Below the pieces are notes generated by a model, which saw only the letters and a program-made list of their open reading frames with translations, made no database searches and was not told the origin of the DNA. Positions 1-11,300 of a stretch of DNA of 64,000 nt are shown piece by piece. The first letter of the stretch is position 1; each line of letters starts with the position of its first letter. The DNA lies in contig NC_083688.1 of NCBI RefSeq assembly GCF_033118175.1, forward strand, positions 827,501-891,500, read 5' to 3'. Both the position numbers and the translations under genes were made by a program. The DNA is from Dama dama. Its lineage: Eukaryota; Chordata; Mammalia; Artiodactyla; Cervidae.

Positions 1-681
1 GCTCAACATTCAGAAAACGAAGATCATGGCATCTGGTCCCATCACTTCATGGCGCATAGATGGTGAAACAGTGGAAACGGTGTCAGACTTTATTTTTTTG
101 GGCTCCAAAATCACTACAGATGGTAACTGCAACCATGAAATAAAAAGATGCTTGCTTCTTGGAAGGAAAGTTATGACCAACCTAGACAGCATATTGAAAA
201 GCAGAGAGATTACTTTGCCAACAAATGTCTGTCTAGTCAAGGCTATGGTTTTTCCAGCAGTCATGTATGGATGTGAGAATTGGACTATAAAGAAAGCTGA
301 GTGCCAAAGAATTGGTGCTTTTGAACTGTGGTGTTGGAGAAGACTCTTGAGAGTCCCTTGGACTGCAAGGAGATCCAACCAGTCCATCCTAAAGGAAATC
401 AGTCCTGGGTGTTCATTGGAGGGACTGATGCTGAAGCTGAAGCTCTAATACTTTGTCCACCTGATGTGAAGAGCTGACTCATTTGAAAAGACCCTGATGC
501 GGGAAAGATTGAGGGCAGGAGGAGAAGGGGACGACAGAGGATGAGATGGTTGGATGGCATCACCGACTCAATGGACATGAGTTTGAGTAAACTCTGGGAG
601 TTGGTGATGGACAGGAAGACCTGGCGTGCTGTGGTTCATTGGGTCACAAAGAGTTGGACTCGACTGAGCTGAACTGAACTG
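1..681 (+). mobile_element. BovB LINE (RTE clade), 3' part, cut by the left window edge
   Basis: The C-terminal part of the BovB reverse-transcriptase protein is readable from 26 (MASGPITSW, SDFIFLGSKIT, CHEIKRCLLLGRKVMTN pattern), followed by the 3' region with the MRWLDGITDSMD-type coding remnant and the terminal CTGAACTGAA repeat at 665-681. The frame stops at 446-448 where other copies read on (CTCTAATAC in place of CTCCAATAC), so this copy is dead. It shares long near-identical blocks with the copy at 14.4-17.5 kb, for example 26-448 against 16874-17296. Confidence 0.95.
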
Positions 682-774
682 AAGGCTGAAGTATGATTTT
701 GGAGGAGAGTAAATGTAGTGATTTATTACATATGCTTTCAGACAGAAGCCTGCAAAATATGACACTTTAGCCAA

Positions 775-945
775 ATTAGGACTGGTGCCTGCTTTTACAA
801 ATAAAGTTTTATTGACATATGGCCATGCCCATTGCTTTACATGCTCTCTATGGCTGTTTTCATGAGTGGTTGCTACAGAAATAGTATGGCTCACAAATCC
901 TAAAGTATTTACTATGAGGCACTTTGTATAAAATGTTTGCTGACC
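775..945. mobile_element. Old DNA-transposon fragment (hAT/MER-like)
   Basis: The pattern aataaagttttattgacata, ggccatgcccattgc, ctatggctg, and aaatgtttgctgacctctg resembles a widespread old mammalian non-autonomous DNA repeat whose end reads AGTTTGCCGACCCCTG. Family name is uncertain. Surrounding 682-1640 otherwise looks like unique sequence without a recognised gene. Confidence 0.45.
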
Positions 946-1659
946 TCTGCATTTAATCTTTTAACTACTGAAAGAACAGAAATAGAGGACATAACATTTA
1001 AAGAAATAGAGTGGGACAAAAGGATGAGAACACTCGGTCCAAAAGGAAAGAAGAAAAATTTTTTAAAAATCAAGAAAATAGCCCAAAGTGAGATGGCCAA
1101 AGTAAATCAGATGCTTCTAGCCACTGCCCACTTCTGTTTCCATTTCAGCACAGCTCTGCAGAGGTGGCTGCACGCACAGTCTCCATACCTTGCCTCTCGC
1201 ATCTTCCCAAAACCCTGCGATCAGGTGCTTGTTCCCATGACCCACCATCCCAGCTGGGGTCAAGTGTACCCCGGACCCCCCTGTTGCTGAGCCCAGCTGT
1301 CTAGTTTTCCAACTGGAGTCTCAAGCCTGGAAAGGTCCCAGATGCGCAGATGCGGGTCCTCTCCACTCGTGAGGCGCTGGGCAGGCCCTTGGGCAGCCAG
1401 AGGACCCACGCTGACCACCTGCATCCGTGGCAAGCGTGTCTGTGTCCCTGCAGGTCGCACAAGCATTGGTGCTCTCTGTGTGTGCCGTGGCCTGAGAGAG
1501 GGTGGGAGGCTTGCTCAGCGTCCGTCTTTCCTCCCTCTCTGAGACTCCTCTGCCGCGCTCCACAGCGGACCGAGCCCCTCGGGAGGGCGTTTCTCCTCTG
1601 AGACGTGCCCACTCGTCCTCGGTTTTCCTGCCGCCTCCCTGGCTGCTGGTTCTCAGCCC

Positions 1660-2072
1660 CTTCCTCTGCACGGCCTCTCACTGTCTCAGGGCTAACCCTT
1701 CCTCTCCGCGGCCTCTCACCGTCTCGGGGCTAACCCTTCCTCTGCACGGCCTCTCACCATCGCGGGGCTAACCCTTCCTCTCCGCGGCCTCTCACCGTCG
1801 CAGGGCTAACCCTTCCTCTCCATGGCCTCTCACCGTCGCAGGGCTAACCCTTCCTCTGCACGGCCTCTCACCTTCGCAGGGCTAACCCTTCCTCTGCACG
1901 GCCTCTCACCATCGCAGGGCTAACCCTTCCTCTGCACGGCCTCTCGCCGTCGCGGGGCTAACCCTTCCTCTGCACGGCCTCTCACCGTCGCGGGGCTAAC
2001 CCTTCCTCTGCACGGCCTCTCGTCGTCGCAGGGCTATCCCTTCCTCTCCATGGCCTCTCACCATCGACGGGC
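1660..2072. repeat. 38-bp minisatellite, about 10.8 copies
   Basis: A head-to-tail unit of 38 bases (GGCCTCTCACCGTCGCGGGG, then CTAACCCTTCCTCTGCAC) repeats ten times and a partial eleventh. Period is constant; copies differ at a few positions (CACCAT, CACCGT, CGCCGT; GGGG or AGGG; TGCAC, CCGC or CCAT). Some variant bases recur in alternating copies, suggesting two-unit duplications. CpG-rich. Function unknown. Confidence 0.95.
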
Positions 2073-2095
2073 TCCAGGATGTGGTCCTTGGGCCT

Positions 2096-2302
2096 CCTGC
2101 TCCGTCACTTCAGTCGTGTCTGACCCTGTGCAACCCCATGGACCGCAGCCCGCCAGGCTCCTCTGTCCGTGGGGTTCTCTAGGCAAGAATACCAGAGTGG
2201 GTTGCCATGCCGTCCCCCAGGGGATCGTCCCGACCCGCGGATCAAACGCACGTCTCCAGCACCTCCTGCATGGCAGGCAGGCTCTTTACTCTCTGAGCTG
2301 CG
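2096..2302 (-). mobile_element. Bov-tA SINE, antisense
   Basis: Read on the minus strand it runs from a tRNA-Glu-like head near 2302 to the tail near 2096. On the plus strand the order is GTGTCTGACC, CCATGGACCG, CAGGCTCCTCTGTCC, CAAGAATACC, GGGTTGCCATG, TCTTTAC. It lies just beyond the 38-bp minisatellite. Confidence 0.8.
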
Positions 2303-3185
2303 CCTTGTCCCTCTCTTCCCAACACTCCCTAGGAGCTCTCAAGCAGCCTTCGGGCTTCAGAACTGCCCGCCAACTCCCATGTTCAAATCTCCAGCGCAGC
2401 CCTCCCCTTTGAACTGCAGTGGGGTGGCCCGTCCCCTCCCACGCATCACCTCTTGAGGGTCTAATAGGCGCCACAGTATTAACACCTGCAAGACCAGCCT
2501 CCCGCTTTGCAGCCCTGCAAACTCGCGCCTCCCCCAGACCCATGCTTCCGGTTACTTACACCCCAGACTGGGAGTCGTTTTTGGCTCCTTCTTTCTCTCA
2601 CACCCTACATTTGACTCATCAGTGAACCCTGTCTGATCTGCCTGCAAAAACATGGTTTCAATCTGCCCACTTTCTCCCCGCTCCGCTGCTTGCTTCTGGC
2701 TGGGATTATTCACACCGTCTCCGACTGGTCTCTCTGTCTTCCCCCTCGGTCAGGAAAGCCTCCAGAGGGGTTCTGTTTAAATTCTTCCAGTGATTCCTCA
2801 TCTGAGACCATTCCTTTGGCCTCAAGGTCAACACAGTTTTACCGTATACCTTTCTGCCCTCGTCTCCGAGTTCCTCGTCCTTTCCCTCCTTCCCCGTCAT
2901 GCTGGTCTCCCGGCAGGTCCTTGAACGTGCTGACCAAGCCCCTGTCTCGGGATCTGCACATCCTCTCACCCTTCCTGGCGCTTGGATGCCCCAGTACACC
3001 CCGTGCTTGTTCACTCACTTCCTTTGGTTCCCGGCTCGAATATCACCCTGCTAGAGGGGCTTCCTGGCCCTTGTATAGCGCAGGAGCCTCACCCTGCTCT
3101 ACGGCATCGATCAGCATGTCTCATCACTGTTGATGCTCGTCCTGATCAGCTGGCTGACCTCTGTCTGTGGGTTCCTTTCTACCCC
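2303..3185. other. Intergenic sequence, no feature recognised
   Basis: Moderately GC-rich, pyrimidine-rich sequence. Open frames here (such as 2690-3133) lack any recognisable motif and are probably chance frames. Confidence 0.6.
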
Positions 3186-4272
3186 CGTTATGGGTTGAAT
3201 TGTTCCCCCACCCAAATTCTCATGTTGAAGTCCCAGCCCTTGGGACCTAATACTGTGGTCTTCAGACGGAGCAGGACCCCACGGTCCTTGCCCCCCACCA
3301 CGCCACATCTCCTGCCTGCCTTTAGCCTGTGGGAAACTTTAGTCAAAGAGTATGTTTAATCAGAGCAGTGAGAAATGCTGAAACAAAGGAAAACAGTCTA
3401 AACAATAATAGCATAGTCATTAAGCATAGTCAAGGACCTTTAGTTCTTCGTCAAGGGCTATAGGTAGTATTCTGAGCCACATCCTGTGAGCTGGCGTGTA
3501 GATACTGAAACAGCAGGTGGAGAAGGAAACTACGAGATGACCAGACTGTTCCCAGGACCTGAGCTGCCACAATTCTGAGAACTGACTGCAGAGAAGTGGG
3601 AATGAGTGCACTCCAAACTGAAGATTAACTGTGCCTCAAACAACCGAGGTGACGCCAGTCAGACCACCGAGGACCAATCTGAAGATGACTGTTAGAGACG
3701 GCTGTGCTGTTTCTGCAGGTACCCCCCCAACACTTTGTAAAAGTTCTCACCCGCCCTTGGTCGGGGCACGTGGAGTCGGCCTTGGGACAGAGGTCCGCCA
3801 CCCTCCCCCCACCTTTGCCGGCATCTGAAATAAGGCAAACTTTCCTTTCCACCAACCTGATCTGTTTACTGGCTTTTGAGTGGCCAGGAGCCAACCCCCC
3901 CCCCCCCCACCCCCATTCATTCCTTTCAGTAACAATCTTGTCTAGAGATAGGGTCTTTACAGAGGCAGTCTGGTTAGAATGTGTTCAGTAGGGTGAGCCC
4001 TAATCCAATATGACAGTGACCTAATGATAAAAGGGGCAGTTTGGAGACAGACATCTACACCGGAAGAACACCACGTGAGTGTGAGGAAGGCCATTTGCAA
4101 GCCACACAGAAGAGCCTGGAAAAGATCTTTTTCTCACAACCCTCAGCAGCAACCAACCCTGCTGATATCTTAGCTGTAGACTTCCAGCTTCCCAAACTTG
4201 AGACAATACATCTCTGCTGTTCAAGCCACTGGGTTTGCGGTATTTTGCTAGGGTGGCCCTAGGAAATCAACA
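3186..4272 (+). mobile_element. MLT1-type (MaLR/ERVL) LTR split by a later LTR insertion
   Basis: The left part (3186-3285) has TATGGGTTGAATTGTTCCCC, then TCTCATGTTGAAGTCCCAGC. The right part (3945-4272) has ATAGGGTCTTTACAGAGGC, CCCTAATCCAATATGAC, AACCAACCCTGCTGATATC, CTTCCAGCTTCCCAAACTTG and TTCAAGCCACTGGGTTTGCG. Together they follow an MLT1/MaLR LTR consensus from end to end, with about 650 extra bases in the middle. LTR remnant only; no retroviral gene is present. Confidence 0.75.
3328..3935 (+). mobile_element. Ruminant ERV solo LTR (copy A)
   Basis: The stretch around 3368-3500 (GCTGAAACAAAGGAAAACAG, CAAGGACCTTTAGTTCTTCG, ATTCTGAGCCACATCCTG, AGATACTGAAAC) matches the reverse complement of 43540-43905. 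The later part has an LTR-like R/U5 look (CTGAAATAAGGCAAACTTTC) and a poly-C run at 3896-3909. It interrupts the MLT1 LTR, so it is younger. Exact ends are not fixed; no coding region accompanies it. Confidence 0.65.
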
Positions 4273-4371
4273 CACTGCTCTGAAATACTCTTTTCCCCGT
4301 TTCCATCTTCTGCGCCTCGGAAGGAAGTCGTTATGTGCTGCTCACGCTTAAGCTCCACCTCCTTGCGTGAG

Positions 4372-4590
4372 TGTGCGCGGTTCCTCTGTTGTGTCTGACT
4401 CTCTATGGCCCCATGGACTGTAACCTGCCAGGCTCCTCTGTCCATGGAATTTTCCAGGCAAGAATACTGGAGGGGGTTGCCATTTCCTACTCCAGGGGAT
4501 CTTCCTGACCCAGGGATCGAACCCATGTTTCCTGCGTCTCCTTCATTGTCAGGTAGATTCTTTACCACTGAGCCAGCTGGGAAGCTCACC
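4372..4590 (-). mobile_element. Bov-tA SINE, antisense
   Basis: Plus-strand order: TTGTGTCTGACTCTC, CCATGGACTGTAACCTGCC, CTCCTCTGTCCATGG, CAAGAATACTGGAGG, GACCCAGGGATCGAACCC, CACTGAGCCAGCTGGGAAG. The last block is the complement of the SINE head. Confidence 0.9.
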
Positions 4591-5699
4591 TCCTCAAGGG
4601 GAGAGTATCTGTATAAACTACGTGGACTTCTCATCCATGGACAATGCACATGTTAGTCATTTGTTTATTGTCTGTTTCCCCCTATCAGACTCTAACTTTG
4701 GAGGCCATGGATTTCAGCTTGCTGGTTCACTGTCAAAGTCTAGCACCTAGAACCTAACACCTAGGCGCATTGTAGGTACCTGAATATTTGAGGAACAAAA
4801 TAATGAGTCAGCAATGACAATAATTAGAAATGAACTGCATTATCTAGTTTACAGACATGCACTGTCAGAATGGGTAAAAAAAGACCACACCTTTGCATTA
4901 AAGAAACTCCCAAGATACTAAATCACAGGAAGTTTGAAAAGTAAAATAGAAAAAGACATACCTGAAGAAAAGCCAACCCAAAAGAAGCTGGTGTAGCATT
5001 GTTAATTGTGGATAAAACATTATTAGGAAACAAAAATGTAATTATGTTTATAAATGATATATGGATGTATACTATCAAAGGAAAAAACCAGTCCATGTAG
5101 CACAGGGAGTGATACTCAATGGTCTGTGGTAGACCAGAGCAGAAGAGAATATGAATGAGCAGGTACAGATACACTCACAGCTGAACACCTCTGCAGTGTG
5201 GCAGAAGTGAGCAGGACTCTGTCCATCAACAGATTTTAAGAAATCAATCCATCTAAGAAAGGAATGGAAAATTTTATTCAAGCCAAATCGAGGATTACAG
5301 CCTGGAAACTTTGAAGGGCTAGTCCGCCCTGAGAGGTCAGAGCTCTGTTACATTTGCTTTTGAGACAGAGGACTGTTCAGTGATGTAGATAATTCACACA
5401 GCCCAGATCTACAAGTAAGACGTGGTGGGTCATCATGACCCCTCACAAGACTAGGAAAGAATGCTGTCTTTTAAAGAGGCTTGCTAGTGCTGGGAGAATG
5501 TTGTTCTTCATGGTTGAGCAGGTCTTTCTGCTGGTGAGGAGGTTTGGTCAAGGCATAATGCAGATATACAAAGAGCAGCAGAGGGCAGAGAGGAGGCTGA
5601 GGGCAGAGAAGAGTTTATGTTTAATATTTCCTTGACTTGCCTTACAATATGAATTTTTATTTCATCAAGATGTTATATATAATGTATGTATATTTTGGG
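4591..5699. other. Intergenic sequence, AT-richer, possibly degraded repeats
   Basis: No gene seen. 4850-5250 looks like degraded L1-type sequence (AAAGAAACTCCCAAGATAC, a run of short AT-rich frames). The block 5260-5640 begins with AATTTTATTCAAGCC and may be an old LTR, but I could not identify a family. Confidence 0.4.
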
Positions 5700-5898
5700 T
5701 GGTGGTTTAGTCGCTCAATTGTGTCCGACTCTTGTGACCCTGTGGACTGTAACCCACCAGGCTCCTCTGTCCACGGGATTCTCCAGGCAAGCATCCCAGA
5801 GCGGGTTGCCATTTCCTTCTCCAGGGGATCTTCCTGACCCAGGGATCAAACCCGGGTCTCCTGCATCGTGGGCAGATTCTTTACCACCTGAGCTACAA
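5700..5898 (-). mobile_element. Bov-tA SINE, antisense
   Basis: Plus-strand order: AGTCGCTCAATTGTGTCCG, CCACCAGGCTCCTCTGTCC, GGGTTGCCATTTCCTTCTCC, GACCCAGGGATCAAACCCGG, TTTACCACCTGAGC. It faces the sense copy that starts 58 bases further right, giving an inverted pair. Confidence 0.92.
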
Positions 5899-5955
5899 GA
5901 TATGTACTATTGTACATAATAATACGTAATTATACATTAATGTATAAATGCAGCA

Positions 5956-6163
5956 GGGCTTCCCTGGTAGCTCTGTTGGTAAAGAATCTGCCTGCAATGC
6001 AGGAGACTCAGGTTTGATCCCTGGGTTGGGAAATTCCTCTGGAGAAGGGAATGGCAACCCACTCCAGTATTCTTGCCTGGAGAATCCCAGGACAGAAGAG
6101 CCTGGTGGGCTACAGTCCATGGGGTCACAAAGAGTTGAACACTACTGAAGCGACTTAGCATGC
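5956..6163 (+). mobile_element. Bov-tA SINE, sense
   Basis: Head GGGCTTCCCTGGTAGCTC with A/B-box-like tRNA segments, GCCTGCAATGCAGGAGAC, CCACTCCAGTATTCTTGCC, GTCACAAAGAGTTGAAC, tail GAAGCGACTTAGC. Confidence 0.93.
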
Positions 6164-6199
6164 ACAAAGTGTATTGAACTTTGACAGCTGGACATGTCC

Positions 6200-7135
6200 T
6201 CTAGAGTGGGAAACTGTGACACATCTCACTAACTGATAAAGCAGACAAAAAAGTCAGTAGCCAATAGATTTGACAAGCACATATAACAAACTCTATGGAA
6301 TCAACGTACATGCAACTGCGCATCAGCTACGGACAGAAACACATTCTTCTCAAGCACAGGGAACATCTGTGAAAACTGATGACGAATATTGGCCATGAAG
6401 CAAGTCTCAACAAAATCGAAATAAATTATATCATCCTGACCACGTCGTCTGACTCTGATGCAATGAACTTAGAATTCAGTCAGGACAATAAAAAAATTCC
6501 ATTTGTCTGAAAATTTTAAAAAGTCTTTTAAAGAACTCATTGATCAAATGAGACTTGGATGGAAATTATGAACTGAGCAATAATAAAAAGACAACATATG
6601 AAACCTCAGGACTCAGCTAAAAATGGTTCTTAGAACAAAATACGTAATCTTAAATGTTTGTGGAAGAAAATCAGAAAGATAAGAAATCAGTGAATTAAGA
6701 ACTCAGTTTGAGAAATTAGAAAAATAAGAAGGACCCAAAGGAAAGAGAAATCAATGTAAAAATGAGAATTGTTAAAGACAAAAACAAAAACAAAACAACA
6801 CATAACAGGATTCTTAAAAAAATTTTAAAAGTCTCTGTGTGAAAAAAATTAATTGATAATTTCAGTTAAAGTTCATTGGGGCATTTTTCTAGATTCCACA
6901 TATATGAGTTAATATATAACACTCGTTTTTCTCTTTCTGACTTACTTCATTCTGTATGAAATAGATAACTCATGAGATCTTACTGTATAGCACAGGGAAC
7001 TTTATGTTCTGTGATGACAGAGAGGATACATGTGTGTGTATTGCTGATTCCCTTAGCCATAGAGCAGAGACTAACACAACAGTGTAAAGCAACTAAACCC
7101 AATAAAAAATTTAAAAATTAAAAATAAATTAAAAA
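6200..7135 (+). mobile_element. Old L1 fragments
   Basis: 6200-6780 resembles the middle of L1 ORF2 in sense (ACACATTCTTCTCAAGCACA, GGCCATGAAGCAAGTCTCAA, AACATATGAAACCTCAGGA) with many stops. 6840-7135 looks like L1 3'-end pieces (TTAGCCATAGAGCAGAGACT, CAACAGTGTAAAGCAACTAA, then A-rich). No intact frame. Confidence 0.6.
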
Positions 7136-7529
7136 GACTCACTGGAACAAAAGAGAAAGGCATAAACAGAGGGACCGAATGAGCAGGCCCAGGAGAGAAC
7201 AAAGATGTGCCCAGGAAACCCGAGGAAGGCACCCTGGTTCCTGGGGCAGGGACACAGCCACCCTCTTAGACCTGCCGGCCTTTGACTCACCCCGGGAGGG
7301 GGCACGTGTGTCTTACGGGGCTTCTGGGAGCCACGCCTGTGAAGCCGACCTTCACACTCCTACACGCAAGCACACTGGAGCCCCGTTCTCCAGAGAAGCA
7401 CCTGCCACCTTTTCAGTGAAAGTCCCCAGGGTCACAGTCCCCTCCGCTCACGCCTCCTCCCTCAGTCTCCTCTTCCTGAGAGGTGAAGGAGCTCTCAGAC
7501 TGTCACAGGGCTGCCCCAGACTGCCTCTC

Positions 7530-8345
7530 CGAGCAGCTACACCATTGTATATGGTACACACCCCACCAGCTATGTCCGAGGGTTCCAGTCCCTCCACATC
7601 CCCACCAACACTTGTCATCGTCTGTTGTTTGATAGTAGCCATCCTAATGGGTGTGGGGTAACATTTCCTTGTGGTTTTAATTTGTTTCCCTACAACCAAT
7701 GGGGCTTGCCAGGTAGCTCAGCTGGTAAGGGATCTGCTGCAATGCAGGAGACCCCGGTTTGATTCCTGGATCGGGAAGTTTCCCTGGAGGAGGGATAGGC
7801 ACCCCACACTAGTATTCTTGGGCTGCTCTGGGGGCTAGGTGGTAAAGAAGCCACCTGCAATGCAGGAGACCTGGATTCAATCCCTGGGTTGGGAAGATCC
7901 CCTGGAGGAGGGCATGATTCCGGGAGAACCGCTCCAGTGTTCTTGCCTGGAGAATCCCAGGGACAGAGGAGCCTGGCGGGCTGCAGTCCACGGGATCACA
8001 ATGAGTTGGACATGACTGAGTGACTACGTTCGCGTGCGCACACACACACACACACACACGACCAATGATGTTGAGCATCCTTTTGTGCCCTGTTGACCAT
8101 TTGTGTCTCTTCTTTGGAGAATTGTCTACTCAAATCCTTTGTCCATCTTGTAATTGGAGTTTCTTTTTAATGTTGAGTTGTGCAAACTCTTCATATAGTT
8201 TGCCTATCAGACCTTTATTAGGAATATGATTTGCAAATATTTCCTCCCATTCTGAGTATTGTCTTTTCACTCTCTTGATATTGTCTTTTGAATCACAAAA
8301 GTTTAAAATTTAAGTGAAGTCTGGTTGATTTTTTCTTTAGTTAAT
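7530..8345 (-). mobile_element. Old L1 fragment, antisense, split by a Bov-tA dimer
   Basis: 7530-7701 (CATCCCCACCAACACTTGTC, CATCCTAATGGGTGTGGGGT) continues at 8061-8345 (GTTGAGCATCCTTTTGTGC, CTTTGGAGAATTGTCTACTC, CCTATCAGACCTTTATTAGG). These are the familiar antisense L1 ORF2-end segments. The 359 bases between are a later SINE insertion with the target site ACCAATG on both sides. Confidence 0.8.
7702..8060 (+). mobile_element. Bov-tA dimer with (CA)n tail and target-site duplication
   Basis: Two heads occur in tandem: GGGGCTTGCCAGGTAGCTC at 7702, and a second at about 7820 (GGGCTGCTCTGGGGGCTAGG), with one common 3' part ending ATGACTGAGTGACTACG. A CA run (8037-8059) forms the tail. ACCAATG at 7695-7701 and 8061-8067 is the target duplication. 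Confidence 0.85.
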
Positions 8346-11300
8346 AAATTTAAATGAAAAGAAAAATATGCTTACAAATGTGAAAGCTAAGATGAAATGG
8401 ACACATTTCTAGAAAAATGTGACTTATCCATACAACCAGTGGTATGCTAGCAAATGCTTAACCATTGGTTTTCCAAAACAACCAAACACACATACAAACA
8501 AACAAAAGCCACTCATTTGTAGACTACCAGTTTCCATGGTGTAAATATTCCCACTACGGCCGTATTTGCCATATTCAAGTAACGCCATATTCAAGTTACT
8601 CATATGGATCTCTGAGTGCAGAGACGGCCTCCATCACACCACTTGTTTTAACACAAGAAATGGAAGCATGCTATGTCATTCTGCAAATGAGGCCTCATTG
8701 AGCCCGCCTCCACTCTGGGAGCAGTGATGTTGCTGCTAGTGAGAAATGACCTTGGCAGAGTTTTGGCAGAGAGGGACAGCCCAGAAGCTCAGACCCACTC
8801 CTGGCCTGGCTCTCCTTCTGACCAGTGGTCTGAACCTTTGAAAGTAACTAGACTCCTGCATCACAGAACGTCAGTGACCAGCTCCCGGCAGTTGCTCAGA
8901 GAGGGCCAGCAACACGTCCAAGGTCACACAGCCGCCTGTGGCAGAGTTCAGCTGGAACCCAAGCCTCCCCTCTCAGCCTTGGAGTTGTGCAAATTTGAGT
9001 CTGGTCCATGAACCCTCTTCAGCTAGGTCCCTGGGCATCTCACGCTGGCCTGCGCTGGCCCGTGATGCTAGTGGGACACGCACACACCAAGGCCAGCTCT
9101 GGCTGCTCTCATTGTTCCTTCCCCGGAAGCCCGGGGAACCCCATGGACAAGGCTAAGTCTCGGGGTGGGGGTCAGCAAGGCCAGCTCTGAGCCCCGGAGA
9201 GAGCCCAGCCCCCGCAGGACCAAGTGAGCAGATGAGGTTTTCGGGAGGCTCTGGACACTTCCCAGAGAAGGCAGGCGTCCCCTGAGGCCCTTCCGGAGGC
9301 GTCGGTACAATGGAGAAATAAAGCGTGGGCTTCAGAAGCAGACGGAGCCAGGCTGGCAATCCAGCTCCCCTGGGCAAAGTGTCTCAACATCTTCGAACCC
9401 CCGTTTCCTTTCGTAAAGATGCCCACCTCACAACGGCAGGAGGCTCGAAGGACGTCACGCTCAAGTGTTTTCTCTGGTCGGGCATACAAGAGGCACTCAA
9501 TAAGCAGCAAGTCTCTCTCCTCCCCCAGTCCTCTCGGCCGAGCCTTTCCCCTGCTCAGGGCTTCCTGCCGGCTGACCACGCAGGGTGGGTGGAGGAGTGA
9601 GGTGACCCCCCCAAGCCCTGAGACCCCCACTTTGGTGAATTCCTACGTGGCCAAGACCTGGGTCAGCCTCCTCAGGGGAGGCTCGGAGGCTGAGCCAGGA
9701 GTGGGGGTCCAGCCCCAAGGTGATCCCTGAAAACCCTCAGTATCGACCCTCTTTCTGGCCCCTGAGTTGTCCGCACGAGGACAGCTTGAGACAAAGAGCC
9801 GCCCCAGCAGCCCCAAGGCAAGGGCATGGCCAAGGGCAAGGGGTCAGCGGCAGGCCCAAGCTCTCCTCCGGGTGTGCTGTGTGACCCGAGGAAAGTCACT
9901 GCCTGTCTCTGGTCCTCGCGGTTCCCTTCTGAAACAGGCAGCAGTTGGGTCAGCTCAGCCCTGGGGTCCCTCTGGTCCGATCGTTGGAGATTTCCAGCCT
10001 CCACCAGCTGTGACTTTCAGAAAAGTGGCCTGGGCCGGGGCTGGGCCCCACAGGGCCTTGTCCTTGGCTCACACAAAATGTGCGCCCCAGGCTCCCAGCA
10101 CCAGACCCGAGAACCGGGCTCATAAAGGCCGGGCAGGCAGCAGACCTCCCTGAGATAAAACGTGTTTTCCAAACAGGGCTGAGAAAGGCTGGCTCTGGGC
10201 TGCCCCGAGTCTGGCCGTGGCAGGGCCGGTGGGGCAGAGGGCGTCCAGCGGCCCGGCCGCCCAGGCCGAGGGCACGGGAACCAGCTCGCTGAGTCATCCG
10301 TCCTGTCCCTGCCTCCTCCTTGCCTCCGGGGGTGAACTCGGCTCCAGCCCCGCCTTCCTGTGTGGCCTTGGCCCTGCTCCCTCCCCTTCTGGGCCTCAGA
10401 TTCCCCCATTCGTCAAACAAGGGGGTCAGTCCTTGGCTGGCCTTGCTCCTGGACACTGAGGAGACTCGAGGGAAGAGTGTATGAAAACCCTCTGCCAGCC
10501 CGAGCGCGTGTGTGACCCTAATAGCAGAGCAGGTCCTGCAGACAGGCCAGGCGGGAAGACGGTTTCCTGAGGGCGCCTCTGTCATCAGACGGGAGATTCC
10601 CCCAGGACATGGGCTGTCCCTCTCCTGCCTGTGAAATCAGAAGTTTTGAAACAGAGGGGGTTGCACATTGCCTAACCCTCACCTCCTGTAGGCAGGAGCG
10701 GCGTTTCCCCCATCGGACGAGGGGGCCTGTGTGGTCAGGGCTGCTCCTCCCCATCAGCAGGGAAGTTTCCAGAGGGCAGGGCCACGCCTCGTCATCAGAG
10801 AGGGAGCAGTTTGCCGCCCCTCTCGTTCTCGGGGTCCCTCTGAGGGTGGGCTGTCCCCCACTTCAGACTGGGTCCCCACTGCCCCCCCGTCTCTCTCCTC
10901 CCAGCCAGCACCCAGGGGCTTGTGCTGCGGGCAGCCACTGGGGGTTGGGCCGGCTTTGGGGACCAGTCCTGTGAACGTTGGGAGGAAGGGGGCCACGCGT
11001 GGGCTCAGCGGACGTGGGGCAGGAAGCAGGCACTTGAGCGGAGCAGTGGCTTGGAACGAGGGGCCCGCCCTGCCAGGAGGAGCTGGCACGGACCTCAGGG
11101 CGGAGGGCCAGAGTCGGCTGCGTGATTCAGGCCTGGGCTGGGGCTGGCTGGCTCTCAGACTCGGCCCCACCCCAGCTGTGGGGCTGTTTGGGGTCAGGGA
11201 ACCCCTGAGGCTGGGGGCGCTGGGGTGCTGTTGCCGGGGCAGCAGGAGGGGTGGGCCTGGCCTCACCTCACAGGGTGAGCGCTGGACAGCACTCCGCACA

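Noticed and set aside
1660..2072. Regular direct repeats that could suggest a CRISPR array or interstitial telomere (CTAACCC in each unit)
   Set aside because: Copies are contiguous with no unique spacers and this is vertebrate DNA. CTAACCC occurs only once per 38 bases, unlike telomeric TTAGGG runs. It is a minisatellite.
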